Of a stretch of DNA of 64,000 bases, positions 1-11,754 are shown in pieces. Made by a program: the position numbers and the translations under genes. The notes below the pieces were generated by a model. That model was given only the letters and a program-made list of their open reading frames with translations. It searched no databases and was not told where the DNA came from. The stretch lies in contig OX104124.1 in the NCBI GenBank assembly GCA_944474755.1, positions 40,468,636 through 40,532,635 of the forward strand, given 5' to 3'. The stretch comes from Limnoperna fortunei (taxonomy: Eukaryota > Mollusca > Bivalvia > Mytilida > Modiolidae). The first letter of the stretch is position 1, and each line of letters begins with the position of its first letter.

Positions 1-1880
1 AATAAACTGGTGACACTTAATAGTAAAAAAAATCAGGACAAACATTCATTAAATAAAAGTATTACATTTCGTACATAAATGGGGGGATGACTAAACAATA
101 TTGAAAACCATGGGGCTCACCCCCACGTAGTTCATAGCAAGGGTAAGGGTCCTTTCGATTATACATTTTATAATGTATATAATGCATGCAATTAAGGTCG
201 AAATCGGAAACACCCTATGAATATACATTGCTAAAAACAGGGTTGACTTTCTAGTAAAAATCATGGGATTCGCCGCATTTATTGCCGTGATTTCCAAAAG
301 GACATTTTGTCATGTGACAATTGAAAAGCAGAGCTTTGTACCGGTTTTGTCCACTGGACACTTTTGTTTTGTGACAATTGAAAAGCAGCGATTTTGACCA
401 TTTTTGTCCACTAGACATTTTTGTCACGTGACATTTAAAAGCATAGATTTTGACCGTTTTTGTCAATTTGATCAGAGCAGAAATTTTGACCGTTTTTGTC
501 CACTTGAAAAAAACCTAGAGAATGACAATATTTAATGCAGAGATTTAAACAAAATTCTTTCCAGTCAAAGTGGTAAAATTGACTGGTTTTATTTAAAAAG
601 CAGATATTTTGTTATCTCTAAAACACAGATTTCGACCATAGATGTGGTCTGCTTTATGTTAACTTAACGTTATGTTAGGACTGCACCTAACTGAATATAT
701 TGTTCAAATCATTACCAGGTGAGTGAAAAAATCCATTTTGGTAATTTTCCATGGTGTGCAGCATATGATAACAGAAGTCATTCTTTTTAACGTTCCGCCA
801 TATTAGTTAAATTTATGATAACTTTTGATATGTTCCATAAATTTTGTCATCTTTGCAGTTTTCTGAAGCGTAATGTCCGTACCGTTACTCTGCCAATTTA
901 GTTTTCCCTATTTGGACCTGCGTGTGATAAAAGTTTCCACATTCTAAAAACTAAGCTGAAAGATTGGTTGATGTCGATGTCTGAAAGTTTTCTTGACGCG
1001 TTTAGTAAATCATTTAATTAAAACGAATTAATATTTTTTTCAGAAAGATAGGAAACTTTAAACATTTTGGTTATACATATTTACTAGATAGTGTTACTAA
1101 ATTTAGCAGTTTTATTTATTTTAGATTTGTATCCTAGACAATGGTCCAAAGATCTGAAAAACGTCCTTGTCTGATATTTATTTATCATCGAACCCGGAAA
1201 CAAAAAAGTGATTATGTATTTGAAATTTGCAGTGAGCAAGACCAATAAATATTATGCCACAAAAATGACATAAAATGATTGAGAAATTTAAATTTTGAGA
1301 TACTCGAAGTAAGTAAGTAATTAATATTATCGCTTATGGGATCTTTTTCGGATGTTTTAATTTAATTGAGCCTTTTAGCTTTTTTAAATGTTGCATATTG
1401 TATCTAATTAAAGCTTAAATAATTTTCTGCTTGGCATTATGGTCTTCTTTATAGATACACAATGAATGTCACAAAGTTAATGTTTCAGTTTAAATTCAGT
1501 AGCTTTGCCTTTTTGTGTCCAAACATACACATCTTTTTGTACGTAAATGGTACAGGAAATGATTAGCTTTCAGAACTTTTTTGTTTTTGTAAGGCTGTTC
1601 TAGGATGAGGTGTTTTCTACGTTTTTAGTTTGTTTTTGATGAGATTTTTTTGTTCGTCGGATTTCAAGTTTGTGTCTTATTCATGGGTTGACATTATGTT
1701 TTATTTTTTTATAGAACCCTGCAGTATCAGCACGAGGTAAAACATCTCACTCCATGTTGCTGCTTGTTTAGATAGTGTCATTTAATAATTTACGCGCATC
1801 GGATACAAATGTGGAATAATTCTTTTTATAACATGTATGATATATGGCTTGAACTTGTGTTTTGGCTCTAAAAATAGAGC
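1..1880. other. 5' flank of the first Mab-21-like gene, no gene seen
   Basis: AT-rich sequence with only short chance reading frames. The only structure I see is the degenerate 57-bp tandem repeat at 301-505. A TAG followed by the start codon at 1875-1883 looks like a splice acceptor just ahead of the ATG, so an upstream non-coding exon may lie in this stretch or beyond the window edge. I could not identify it. Confidence 0.6.
301..505. repeat. degenerate 57-bp tandem repeat
   Basis: The block starting GTGACAATTGAAAAGCAG recurs at 314 and 371, with a diverged version at 428. Each copy is followed by a 'TTTTGACC(A/G)TTTTTGTCCACT' type stretch, and a final partial copy runs to about 505. The period is 57 bp over about 3.5 units, probably a decaying minisatellite. 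Confidence 0.75.
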
Positions 1881-2247
1881 ATGGGAGAAACTCATATTGC
1901 TGAATATTTTAAAAAAACTTTTACCGAGTCAAACACTTTTCTGGCGGATATTTGGCACGAGACAGTGTTGAATCATCTTCATTTCATTAATGACTTTGTT
2001 GAAAACAAATCCCACGATTCCTCAAACATTACAACAGAAAATGCCAGAAAGATTTGCAGGAGAAATGCAAAATGCTCACAAAGACACACCAACTTATTCG
2101 AGAATGCTGATTTGCAGGGAGATCGTCCAATTATTCAACAGGCGTCAACTACTCATCAAAAATGTATTCTTCCTATGTTTGTCCCTCCTTGGACGCCAGA
2201 GACCCTTATAACAGATGATCTCTTAGATTCATTTGCAATTCCAAGAG
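1881..2247 (+). CDS. exon 1 of the Mab-21-like gene (N-terminal module)
   Basis: Encodes residues 1-122 plus the first base of codon 123. It begins MGETHIAEYF and contains DIWHETVLNHLHFINDFVENKS, which I break here as DIWHETVLNHLH / FINDFVENKS, then a PPWTPETLITDDLLDSFAIP stretch. No domain is recognised. The paralog at 17035 has an exon of identical length with the same landmarks (HIAE, DIWH/NIWH, INDFV, PWTPE.LITD), so the module is a real part of this family. The start is the shared Met. The in-frame TAG at 1875-1877 excludes a longer frame unless an upstream exon is spliced on. Confidence 0.85.
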
Positions 2248-4895
2248 GTAGCTACCAAAACTGAAAATGAAATATTTTTACATATTTATATATTTTCCGT
2301 TTTAAACAACCATTCAGCAATATAAAGTTTAATATAATCAATTTATTTTCGATACAATCATAGCATTAGTTTCTTGCGTTTCATCCTACTATTTGACTAT
2401 TACTTAAAACAGGGTGAGCTCGACTCTAATCCATATGGACAAGAATTACAAGTTTTGTCCGAGTACTCTGGTTTTCTCTACAATAAAAACTTAAAGATAT
2501 AGCTAAAAATAACTGAAAGTGGCGTTAACCACCATTCAAACAAAAAAAAAACCAAACAAACAATAATCTTTTACTAAGATAAGATCTTTTTCCTTGAACA
2601 GTGTAACTAGATATGTTAGATATCTAACTGACAATATCAAATTGACATTTGGTTACAGTTCAGAATCATTTGTTATTTACATACTTTTAATTAGTTATTT
2701 TAAGTGGATTATATGCTGTTTATATGTTAAACTTCTAACATATTTGATCAATTTTGAAACGGATTTAAACGACATATGAAAAGGCTTACTTTTTATCTGA
2801 TCACTTTAATAGATTGTTTTCTTCTGAAGTTTAATTTGCCCTTGTTATAGGTACCAAGAGAAAAAGACAAAATAAGTTTTACAAATATTCGAACAACTGT
2901 TATAACTACCTTCGTTATTGCATCGGAAGTGAACGTAATGTTAAATTAAGGCGATGGTTTCTACCTAAGAGATTCATTATGAATAACACGGATGGTGTGA
3001 CATGTGAAGTCATCGGTAGTAGGGCTGAAGGATTAGATATGGAAGGGAGTGATATTGATCTAATGGAAATAATTGATAAATATGGTGCTGCATGCGAACA
3101 AACCACGTTATCTGAAATAAACAACGAGACTGTTAGAATACACTATAAATCGTCAAATATTTCCCCTGGGTATGTGTTAGTAGAAATTTGCTTAGAGGGT
3201 AGAAATTGTTCTCTTTCAAGTTCTTTATTAAAAGATTTGGGGATAAGGTTTTTCCATAGTAGTAAATACTTATGGAGCACAAAGGCACACGGTCCCGCCC
3301 TTGCAAAAGCACCGCTTGGAATGGACACTGATTTAGTCCTAGCTTTTAAAACTGAAACGTGGCCTGAAATTGCTAACGAATGGATACTACGTGAACGCAA
3401 GTTTGGATGGCCATCGCAAGAAACCGTCAACGATATAGCTAACAAAGGTTGTTGCATTGTTCCTGTTGGTAGCAAGGCATCCAAAGAAACCAATGAAACT
3501 GAATGGAGACTGTCTTTCGCTTTGGCAGAAAAAGATCTAATTTTTTCTTTTAATCACACCCAACTTTTAGTTTACGGATTATTAAAGTTTATACTCAAAG
3601 AAGTAGTAAACCCTATAAAAGAAATATCAGAATTGTTATGTTCTTACTTTTTAAAAACAACATTATTCTGGATGATTGAGGAAACACATGCCTGTCTCTG
3701 GAAACCTCAGTTAATAATATTATGTTTTCAACTATGTCTTGAACGTTTAATTCAGTTTATAGTCGAAGAAAATTGTCCAAATTATTTTGTTCGCACAAAT
3801 AACATGTTTCATGGGAGATTTCTGAATGGAAAGGAACAGTTGCTACAAATATTATGTGGCATTTCATGTAGAGAGATTAGTTTAATTGTGCAAAGTAAAA
3901 CGATAAATAAACTTAAGTGTTTCATCCAACAACCTTTTACACAAAAAAGGCAAGATTTATGGGAAATAACTTCACACGTTTTTGAATTAATATACTGTTG
4001 CAAAATGGCCGTAGGTTATGCATGTAACAAGAAAGACATTTGTTATCGAAGATGGCTTAAGTCACTCCTTGAGGTGCCAATCGTTAGAAAAAAATTTCGC
4101 AAAGAAATATGTCATTTTATAGATTATCTACATATTTCATCCAACGACAACAAAAATGTGTATAGCATGCATAAATTGCACTTATATCTGTTGTGTGAAG
4201 GATGCAATTCTGATCCTGTTGCAGGAACATTATTATTTGCTTCCTGGTTGTACAATAATGGAAAATTTATTGAATGTTTGGAATTCGCAGATCTGGCTTT
4301 TGAAAGATTAAATACATTTTCAGAATTCTTAGTTTATTGTACACATAGAATTGATTTCGCAACTGAAGTTGATTTTATTGAACATGCACTTCGTTTTAGA
4401 AAGTCAGAAGTGATAGGATTTTATGAAAATTCTTGTCTACTTCCAGTTGAAATAAAACGCGCGTTTCTTCTCATGAAAACATGGCTGGCTGGATATGAAA
4501 ATCAATTAGTAGAAAACTTAATATTTTATCCAGAGCCATACTACCATTTTCTTAGATTTTTGTGCTTGTACAAATTGGGGGAAATAGAACGCAGCTATGA
4601 AGAACTGACTGCGTTAGACGGTAATAACCCACAAAGAAGTCGTATGAATGTCTTTTTACGATTTGCCGGAAATATGGCAAAACACGGAATAGGTCATGAA
4701 TGGACAAGTCAAACAAATATTATATTGGACATTATGCAGAATTTACATAGACTAATTGAGGGGATTAATATGTCACATGTAATGAGTTTGCAACAACAGT
4801 TGGACGAATTAGGCGTTGATCCATCTTTTTTTCAGAAGCTTTTGCAGCAAAATATTAGGCAGAATTGGCTACTTTCTGAGATCTATACATCCTAA
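1881..4895 (+). CDS. Mab-21 domain / cGAS-like nucleotidyltransferase, intact two-exon gene
   Basis: Exons 1881-2247 and 2851-4895 join in phase (AGAG|gtagct to ttatag|GTACC, restoring a Gly codon) and give 803 residues ending at a TAA. The fold is the Mab-21 / cGAS-like nucleotidyltransferase (NTase). The GS motif is at about residues 178-179, D190-I-D192 follows, and 'TDLVLAF' places a third acidic residue at D283. The 91-residue D192-to-D283 gap matches D227 to D319 in human cGAS. Mab-21 signatures are clear: HGPALA, WP..A.EW..RER..GWPSQE (about 293-312), EWRLSFALAE (about 340-349), then a helical C-terminal half. Family members make cyclic di- or oligonucleotide messengers after sensing nucleic acid, although Mab-21 relatives can be catalytically inactive. 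I see no transmembrane segment, signal peptide or cGAS-type zinc thumb. Ligand and product cannot be read from sequence. The family call is strong; activity is inference. Confidence 0.9.
2410..2562 (+). repeat. diverged 3' part of a tRNA-derived SINE in intron 1
   Basis: It carries the SINE landmarks GTGAGCTCGACTCTAATC, TACTCTGGTTTTCTC, CAATAAAAACTTAAAGATAT and AACTGAAAGTGGCGTTAA, then an A-rich CATTCAAACAAA tail. It lies inside the 603-bp intron (2248-2850) of the Mab-21-like gene, in sense orientation. It has many differences from the full-length copies, so it is old. Confidence 0.75.
2851..4895 (+). CDS. exon 2 of the Mab-21-like gene (catalytic and C-terminal part)
   Basis: A single long exon encodes residues 123-803, including the whole NTase core and the C-terminal half. 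The reading frame stays open across the acceptor (KRKRQNKFYKY... precedes the Met at 2979), so translation does not need to begin at 2979. The basic opening and the 'GSERNVKLRRWFLPKR' stretch (about residues 147-162) are shared with the paralog. The C-terminal part has a repeat-like helix (FLRFLCLYKLGEIERSYEEL) of a kind I recall from other bivalve Mab-21 proteins. Confidence 0.9.
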
Positions 4896-4975
4896 ACTTT
4901 ATATCTGGATTACAAGGTGCAGAGACATGGACACAAACTGTATTGTCCATAATTCAAGACCCAATTGATTCTGTG

Positions 4976-4981
4976 AATAAA
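4976..4981 (+). terminator. polyadenylation signal of the Mab-21-like gene
   Basis: AATAAA lies 81 bases after the TAA stop, which fits a short 3' UTR. Cleavage would be expected around 4995-5010. Based on motif and position only. Confidence 0.55.
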
Positions 4982-5009
4982 CTAATTTGAACATCGTGAT
5001 TGGATCATT

Positions 5010-7897
5010 CATTTCTAACGTTTTCAATCATTTTCTATGCGTAGAATGCTATTAATTGCTTGCAGTGTCTTTTATTAAAAGGTGATATTATAACTTAATC
5101 TTAAGATTAAATTATGTAAAAGAAGCAATATTTATATTCTTAAAAAACAACCTTATAATTAATAATGCATTTTTCTAATTTAATTCTGTTTAAATGCTTA
5201 TTTAGTTTATGGTACTCTAATATTTTTCTGTCGCTTGTGCCGATTTATAATGGGTATTACATGTACTTCTGTTTACTGTTTTAAGACCTGCAAACTATCA
5301 ATGGCTAAGGTTATAACTAGACAGTAAATATCGCGTCGTCTACTTTGTGTATGAACTCAAGTCTACTTTAATAGATGACTTGTACGTAAACACTATTTTT
5401 AATTTAAAAGAGAAAAAAATCGTCAAATATTGTACAAATATTAGTTTTCTATATGGATTATATACATAGCAGAATATTGCCACGTCAGCTAGAAGTGGAA
5501 CATTATTTTTAGAATAAAAATTTTCACTGCCTTTTGAAAATAGCGCATCAATATTTAAATAAGAAATTACAGCACAGTAATGATTGTGCTTTCAGCGTGA
5601 TGCTTTACAAGCAGATATTGGGGCTTCTTGTAATGATGTTTCATTAGCAGGATTTCGACGATTTCGACAGTAAATTTAGTTTTTTTTTTTCAAGGAAATT
5701 GTTGTGTAAAAGGGGTGTTACATCGTTTATAAAAGGCATTACAGCAATTGATCTGGCAAATGAAATGAAATTTAGTATTTAAATGGAGGCACAACGAATA
5801 AATGCATATAATTCGGCTGTTTGGGCAGTTTCCTTGCTATTTTTTACGTAAACTTTTATTGAGAATTAACGTGGATTTCAATTTTACACTTAGGAATGAC
5901 GCTTATACATAATGTAGACTACACATACTAGTTACTGGCAAAGAGATGGACTAAGATACGAAATAAAATACGTAATAACGTAATATGTTATACACTTGGC
6001 TGTTTCCACTCCGACAGTAAGAATGAGCGCAGCTGATGGACATTGATGGATATTTTAAACAAATTTTACATATATGTTGCTTTGAAAAATATTGCCATCA
6101 GTGAATAATCGATGGAAACAATATTCTAAATTGCAAAATTACATTAGGCTTTACCATTGGTTGCACGCCAAGTGTCAGGTAAAGCTCGTTAGAAGCGACA
6201 ATAAATATCAAAGGTAGAAAGAATGCAACGTGGAGCTAACTTTTTTGAAATACAGGAAAACGTGGAATTCTTCCGAACACGCGATGGTTTAAGGAAGCCT
6301 ATAAAATAATTAAATCGGTGTACACGACAAGTTTATTAGCTCTCTTTAGTCCTAAAGTCGTTATTGATAATATATAAATGTACACTGCACTTAAGTAAAT
6401 ACTTATTGTCATAGATTATCTTATCTTGTTGAACTCGTTTATTTCTACAAACCTGGGCGATATTGCGATCTGACAGTTCAGCTTTCATCGATATGCCGAG
6501 AAACGCACGAACAAAAACATACGACAGCATGGTCTTTGTGAAAAAGTCTGCCAACTAGTCTTCGAAACGGAATTAGAAATGACTGTCAATTGTCAATAGG
6601 TCTAATTGTGAATGTTGTGCGAACTAACTTACAAATTTAAACTTACAAAAAAATTAAAAAATTAGTACTTTTGATTTCATCTTTACTTACATGTAGATAT
6701 AAGGACAAATGTTTATTTGTTCATTTTAAATTAAAACATGTGAAAGAGAGTTGTTTTTTATTTGTATTATTTATGTGTTTCGCATCCAAATAAGAAAAAA
6801 GTATTAGATCAACCAATACTGTTTCCAAAATTATTGAAAATAACCATTTTCTATGTAGAATATATATTGTTTTATAATTTTAGATATACTTAATGATTCA
6901 ATAAAGCAAATTATAAATAGCCAAATTTCTAATGAAAACTATTTTTTTAATTTTATAATTTAAATATGTACATACATCCATACATTACATGCATGCAAAC
7001 ATACATACACGCATACTTCAAGTGAACATACATCGGTTCGCGAGCTATAAAAAGTACTAGGCCGGTTGTTAGATGGTAAATTTGTTTTGCACAAATTTTA
7101 TGTCTGTTCTTGAGAATAAATGATCTAGTGAAAGAAGATATTCGTTGTCCTTATATAATCGTCTTGCTTGCTGAAATGCGCAAAAGCGTGTTTTTAATTT
7201 AACGATTCGTTGCTCTTTTTGGTGATGGGGTATATGTTTTATTTTCTAATCGTCGCCGTCTTCTCGTCGTTGTTTTTTTATTACTTAAGAACTAAACCTT
7301 CGATTCTGATATATGTTCAGCTGTAAAAACATCGAATATAAAGCGCAAACGAATTGTTGTTTAAAATAATAAACAAAGTCTTAATAATATTCATGAGACC
7401 ACGAATAAAAGTAATAATAAAATTGTAGCTATGATCATCTCTGTTTATTCAACAATTGGTAATGTTGACAAAAGTAATCGTTTGAAGTTCCCTTTTTACG
7501 GAGGCTCATTTATGATGTAATTATCTAAGAACATTAAATAAATTTCGGATCATAAAAACCAGAAGTATTTTTTTTATTGATAACATTAAGGAAAATCTTG
7601 GAACCACATAAATTTGTCAGATACGACAATATGTCGGAATACCTAGGTCTCGAATAAGCAAGTTTTACTGTACTTGTTTTGAAAATCTGCAGTTTTTAGG
7701 ACATAACAACAAAAGGGATCAGTATGGTGTCATTCAGACCAGGAGTTGGAGTAAAATACATGGCCGTAGCAACCATAAAGGCAAGTGAGGCAGTTGTTGC
7801 CTCACTAAAAATGTGACCAGGTATGGTTTTGATATATACCGGAAAATTTTGTTCAGAATCAAAAATAAAATGTAGAAATCATGTCTTTTACTTTCTA
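5010..7897. other. intergenic, no gene or clear repeat
   Basis: Low-complexity AT-rich DNA. Reading frames are short (largest about 72 codons, at 6336-6554 on the minus strand) and resemble no family I know. Nothing else supportable was seen. Confidence 0.6.
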
Positions 7898-7907
7898 CAA
7901 AACTGTA

Positions 7908-8174
7908 AGGGGTCTCGGTGGCCTAGTGGTTAAGGTAGTTCGTCTACTATTGATCACTTGGTCTGTCAACACTGAGGTTGCGGGTTTAAGTCTCACTTCG
8001 GGCAAGGTGTACTCGACTCCAATCTTAATTGACAAGGATTGCCAGTTTTCCTACCGATGGTCGGGGGTTCTCTCTGGGTACTCCGGCTTCCTCCCCCAAT
8101 TAAAACTGGACGCCATTATATAGCTGAAAAATTGCTGAAAATGGCGTTAAACATCATTCAAACAAACAAACAAG
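7908..8174 (+). mobile_element. full-length tRNA-derived SINE with 10-bp target duplication
   Basis: The tRNA-like head contains an A-box-like TGGCCTAGTGGTTAAGG and a B-box-like region (GGTTGCGGGTTTAAGTCTC). The body is conserved across the window (GATTGCCAGTTTTCCTACC, TACTCCGGCTTCCTCCCCCA, AACTGGACGCCAT, AATTGCTGAAAATGGCGTTA) and the tail is a (CAAA)n-like run. The target duplication CAAAACTGTA flanks it at 7898-7907 and 8175-8184. The family is non-autonomous and copied by a LINE reverse transcriptase; I do not assign a family name. Confidence 0.9.
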
Positions 8175-8362
8175 CAAAACTGTATATCGCTTTAACTAAT
8201 ACGGACGTCGGTACGTTTAAAACAAACAACGGTCTTAATATGGAATTGTTTTTGTTACTATTTACGGATTTTCACTGTCCAGTATCAGCAGTCGTTTCAA
8301 TAATTACAATAAAGGTCATGTATGGCACGCCGTTCACGTCAAAAGTATGATTCAAAATATCA

Positions 8363-8612
8363 TCACAAATTAAACACTCAAAATTTTAAATTTCGCACTC
8401 AAAATTAAAATATACACTCAAAACTTTACAAACACACTCAAAAGGTAGATTGAAATTACTTACTCAAAATTTTAATCGTACTGACCACCCTTTTAGATGA
8501 CTCATTGTACGTTCAATCACGAGAAATGAGTAACAACAATACATTAAGCACTAACATGTTAATTCTGTTCAATAAGATAATTAACTAATGCCCAACATAT
8601 AAATGTAATAAA
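8363..8612. repeat. dispersed 'ACTCAAAA' repeat, copy A
   Basis: A run of short CACTCAAAATTTT-like units (about 8373-8475) is followed by unique sequence ending GCCCAACATATAAATGTAAT. The same arrangement recurs in direct orientation at 13333-13626, with small changes. No coding capacity and no clear terminal inverted repeat. It could be a non-autonomous transposon fragment or a segmental duplication. Confidence 0.8.
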
Positions 8613-8772
8613 ATTCATTAATCCATGTTACAAAATTGTTAATTGTAATAATTTACTTTTATGAAAAATAAATAACACATGTAAGACAAGACAACAAAAT
8701 CAGCCCTTTATTTTTAAAGGAATATATTTTTCACATAAAAGTGTTATATTAAGAAGTATTAAATTTAAATTT

Positions 8773-9012
8773 TCATAATTCTAATATGATTTGCATATTT
8801 AGAAGTACGTTTGTTTGATTGGTCGAGATTGCTTCCGGTTGAAGTTGTTAACGTAATTTTTTTCATAAATAAAGTTGACTCAATTTATTTTTGGATAAAT
8901 GACGTTGACCTAACTATTTTTAGCGTAACCAATGTAAACAATGGCAGCATTCAATATCGATGTCGATTACAAATTATTTGCATGATAAATTGACCTTAAT
9001 GATTTGTTTAAA
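8773..9012 (+). repeat. dispersed repeat, inverted relative to the copy near 54.8 kb
   Basis: Landmarks in order: TTCTAATATGATTTGCATAT, TTGATTGGTCGAGAT, TTCCGGTTGAAG, TCAATTTATTTTTGGATAAA, AACTATTTTTAGCGTAACCA, GCATTCAATATCGA, GATAAATTGACCTTAATGAT. The reverse complement of about 54650-54895 carries the same landmarks in the same order. It is a mobile repeat of at least 240 bp with no coding capacity. Family unknown. Confidence 0.8.
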
Positions 9013-9194
9013 TCTATTAAAAACTATTTTGTCTTGTATTCGATAAAGAAAATAAAGTTATAGATTTAAGTTACATGTAAAACCCAGCTATATTTATTAG
9101 AATCAAAAGATGGTTTATGAATAACATTTGGTACGTAAAAATCAACAAATTTTCTTATCACGTGATGTACCGTTCCGTTATCTAACTCCCGACA

Positions 9195-9420
9195 CTGCCA
9201 TAATTTGTTCTTCACGGTTACTTTTTGTTCCTCTATCAAAGTTCCCTCAATGCTACTACCTGCATCAAAGTCCTCACTTAACTGCCATTTGTTTTTGTAA
9301 TAACGTCCTTACATTACCACATTTGTTCTTGCATCAAAGTCCTTATATTATTATCAATTGTTTCCGTATCAAAGTTTTTATATGACCATATTATCTTGTT
9401 CCTGTATCAAAGTTCATCAT
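9195..9420. repeat. degenerate tandem repeat, unit near 50 bp
   Basis: Units of the form TTTGTTC..GCATCAAAGTCCTTA(T/C)ATTA recur about five times (ATCAAAGTTCCCTC, ATCAAAGTCCTCAC, ATCAAAGTCCTTAT, ATCAAAGTTTTTAT, ATCAAAGTTCATCA), with irregular spacing. It is an old minisatellite. An open frame across it is a by-product of the repeat. Confidence 0.65.
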
Positions 9421-9590
9421 CAACTGAAAACTTGTTTGAACCAGACAAGCAAAAATCCTTTATTTTTATCATAAAGATATTCTATAAACATCTTTTACAA
9501 ATTTCGGCAATTCAGCCTCGGTAAAAATAAAATAAAATATTATTGATCCTATCCACAAGCAAATATTTTGACTATACTAAATGCCACACC

Positions 9591-9857
9591 GGGTCATCGC
9601 TGACCGAGTGGTTAAGGTAGATCGTCTAATATTGATCTCGTGGTATGTCAACCTTGAGGTTGCGGATTCGAGTCCCACTGTGGACAGTGTGTACTCGACT
9701 ACAATATTAATTGAAAAGGATTGCCAGTTTTCCTACCGAAATTGGGGGTTCTCTTCGGGTACTCCGGCTTCCTCCCCAATTAAAACTGTACGCCATAATA
9801 TAGCTGAAAAATTGCTGAAAGTGGCGTTAAACATCATTCAAACAAAAATAAAAACAA
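9591..9857 (+). mobile_element. full-length tRNA-derived SINE with perfect 15-bp target duplication
   Basis: Same family as the copy at 7908: head with TGACCGAGTGGTTAAGG and GGTTGCGGATTCGAGTCCC, body with GATTGCCAGTTTTCCTACCG, 3' end CTGAAAGTGGCGTTAAACAT. Identical 15-bp direct repeats ACTAAATGCCACACC flank it at 9576-9590 and 9858-9872. This is the cleanest insertion signature in the window and suggests a relatively young copy. Confidence 0.93.
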
Positions 9858-9872
9858 ACTAAATGCCACACC

Positions 9873-11741
9873 CCCTTGGAAAAAAATCGTTTGCTTGCAT
9901 TTTGTTTATTCTATTGTTTTTACCTTGTTTACTAAAACATTTGATACGACAACCTGTCCAGGTTTCATAATATGCTTCTGTTGCTTACTCGCTACAAATC
10001 GCCCTCTTGCTACGTTTATTTTACAAGTCAGCGATTTTTATTTCTAAAGGGACCTTGCGTTGTTTCTAAAAGTTTTGTCTGTTTTTTCGCCTTAACTGCA
10101 GACGACATTACCGAAGGATTTCGAAAAGAAAACAATTGATTGTTCCTAACATACACCTACGTTCTAATTTAAGGTCTAATTTTACTATGAATAATCGTCC
10201 TATCAAAATGAAAAAAACGACATATTTCAAAACGCTCAATATCTCAAGGAAATAATTGCTGATATTAAAAAAATACCCTTCTTGACCTACAAAACGGCTA
10301 TAAGCTGAACAATACGCGGTAAGCAGTTTTCATTTGTCACAAAACAACCCTCACCAAAATCCGTTCACTTGTAGTATAATATAAATACAGAAGTAAACAT
10401 GAAGCAAACATTGACCCTAATTTCCATATAACATCCTTGTGTTAATTACTGGTTGCAGCACTAAGTCGAATGTGGGGTACATACAGATATGTCGACGTAT
10501 TTTTGTTTATCTTGATTGGTCTATAAACAGCACTGAATAAAGATTATTGAGAGAAAGATAAATAATAAAAATCGACAAATACTTAACTGGCTAAAGACTA
10601 TAGAAAACGACGATATGCTCAGAATAAAGAGATTGCATCCAAATATATATATATATATATAGTTTTTTGTTATGTTGGCACAATCCTCTGGTTTTTTTTA
10701 ATTTTGATTGTTTATCTTTAGTATCTTATTTTAGATCACAAATCGCACATTGCTTCAAATTAATTGATATCAAAACAGCTATGCACTCCAATAAAACCCG
10801 ATTAAATATGTGATCGACTGAACAAGGCGCTTAAATTTGTGGCGCCTTCAAAGGAAGAAATATATAAATAGGTTGCTATCAAACATATAAATGGTCTGTT
10901 ATTAAGCATCCCAATACATAAATAGTACTGTCATCTCGTCTTTGATACGCAACCTTCTGATGCTCTACTTGAATGTAGAGCGAAGGGCGAAATACAAATT
11001 ATTTCTAAGGAACGCATTAACCAATACACTAAGAATATATCAAATTTGACCGATAATCTATTGTAGTTAAATCACAATAAAATTATTGGAAATCAAACTT
11101 ACAAAGTCAATATCAAGGAACATTTTGAAACAGTTATTACAATTTTAAAAACAGTTTGTCCGTTATGAATTGTGTATAACATATTTTTCTTCATAAAATA
11201 TGTATGTGTGTGTGCTTTTTGCTTTTCATGCATGTTGCTTCTTTTTTAATGATACTTCTGTTAGTTGCGAAATCTAGTTTTTGAAGTTTGAACTTTGGTT
11301 ACGTCTAAGAATTTTTTCTGATTCATCTTGTCAGTGTGTACTGTAACACTGACCTAATAATACGACGTTAAATTGTAGAATTACACGTAGAAAAACCTCA
11401 CCTACAAACAATGCTATCTTTTCTGAAGTAGACATTTGAGACTTATTTACAAAGCATTTTATTTCAGTTGACAAAACAGTTATAAACAAAATACAGGAAA
11501 CAATGTGGTTTTATTTTCAAAAGAAAAATAAAGATTTACTTCATTGTTTTATATGCAAAATTTGTGGATGAATTTGCTCACGCATTTACAATTAATTTGC
11601 ATGATAACACTTGATCACTGTAAGCATCAATTTTTGCTATTTTATGTTTGATTACATTCACCGTTTAGCTCAATAAATATACAGATAAGCTCGATTATAA
11701 TACACTTAAACATTTACACATATTTCAATAATGAATCACTG
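9873..11741. other. intergenic, no gene seen
   Basis: AT-rich DNA with an (AT)n run at 10643-10661 and no credible coding region. A 46-codon open stretch near 10926-11066 was considered and set aside. Confidence 0.6.
10643..10661. repeat. (AT)n microsatellite
   Basis: Uninterrupted AT dinucleotides, about nine units. Confidence 0.9.
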
Positions 11742-11754
11742 ACGAAATTGAAAG

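Noticed and set aside
2979..4895. Single-exon gene starting at Met 2979
   Set aside because: The frame is open upstream to a good acceptor at 2850, and the upstream residues (GSERNVKLRRWFL) are conserved in the paralog, so the protein begins in exon 1.
7908..7995. tRNA gene at the SINE head (A and B boxes visible)
   Set aside because: The same head recurs with the SINE body and target duplications at several sites, and I see no acceptor-stem pairing or 3' end of a functional tRNA.
10926..11066. 46-codon open stretch with protein-like composition (FDTQPSDALLECRAKGEIQI...)
   Set aside because: No ATG, no clear splice sites, and too short to separate from chance.
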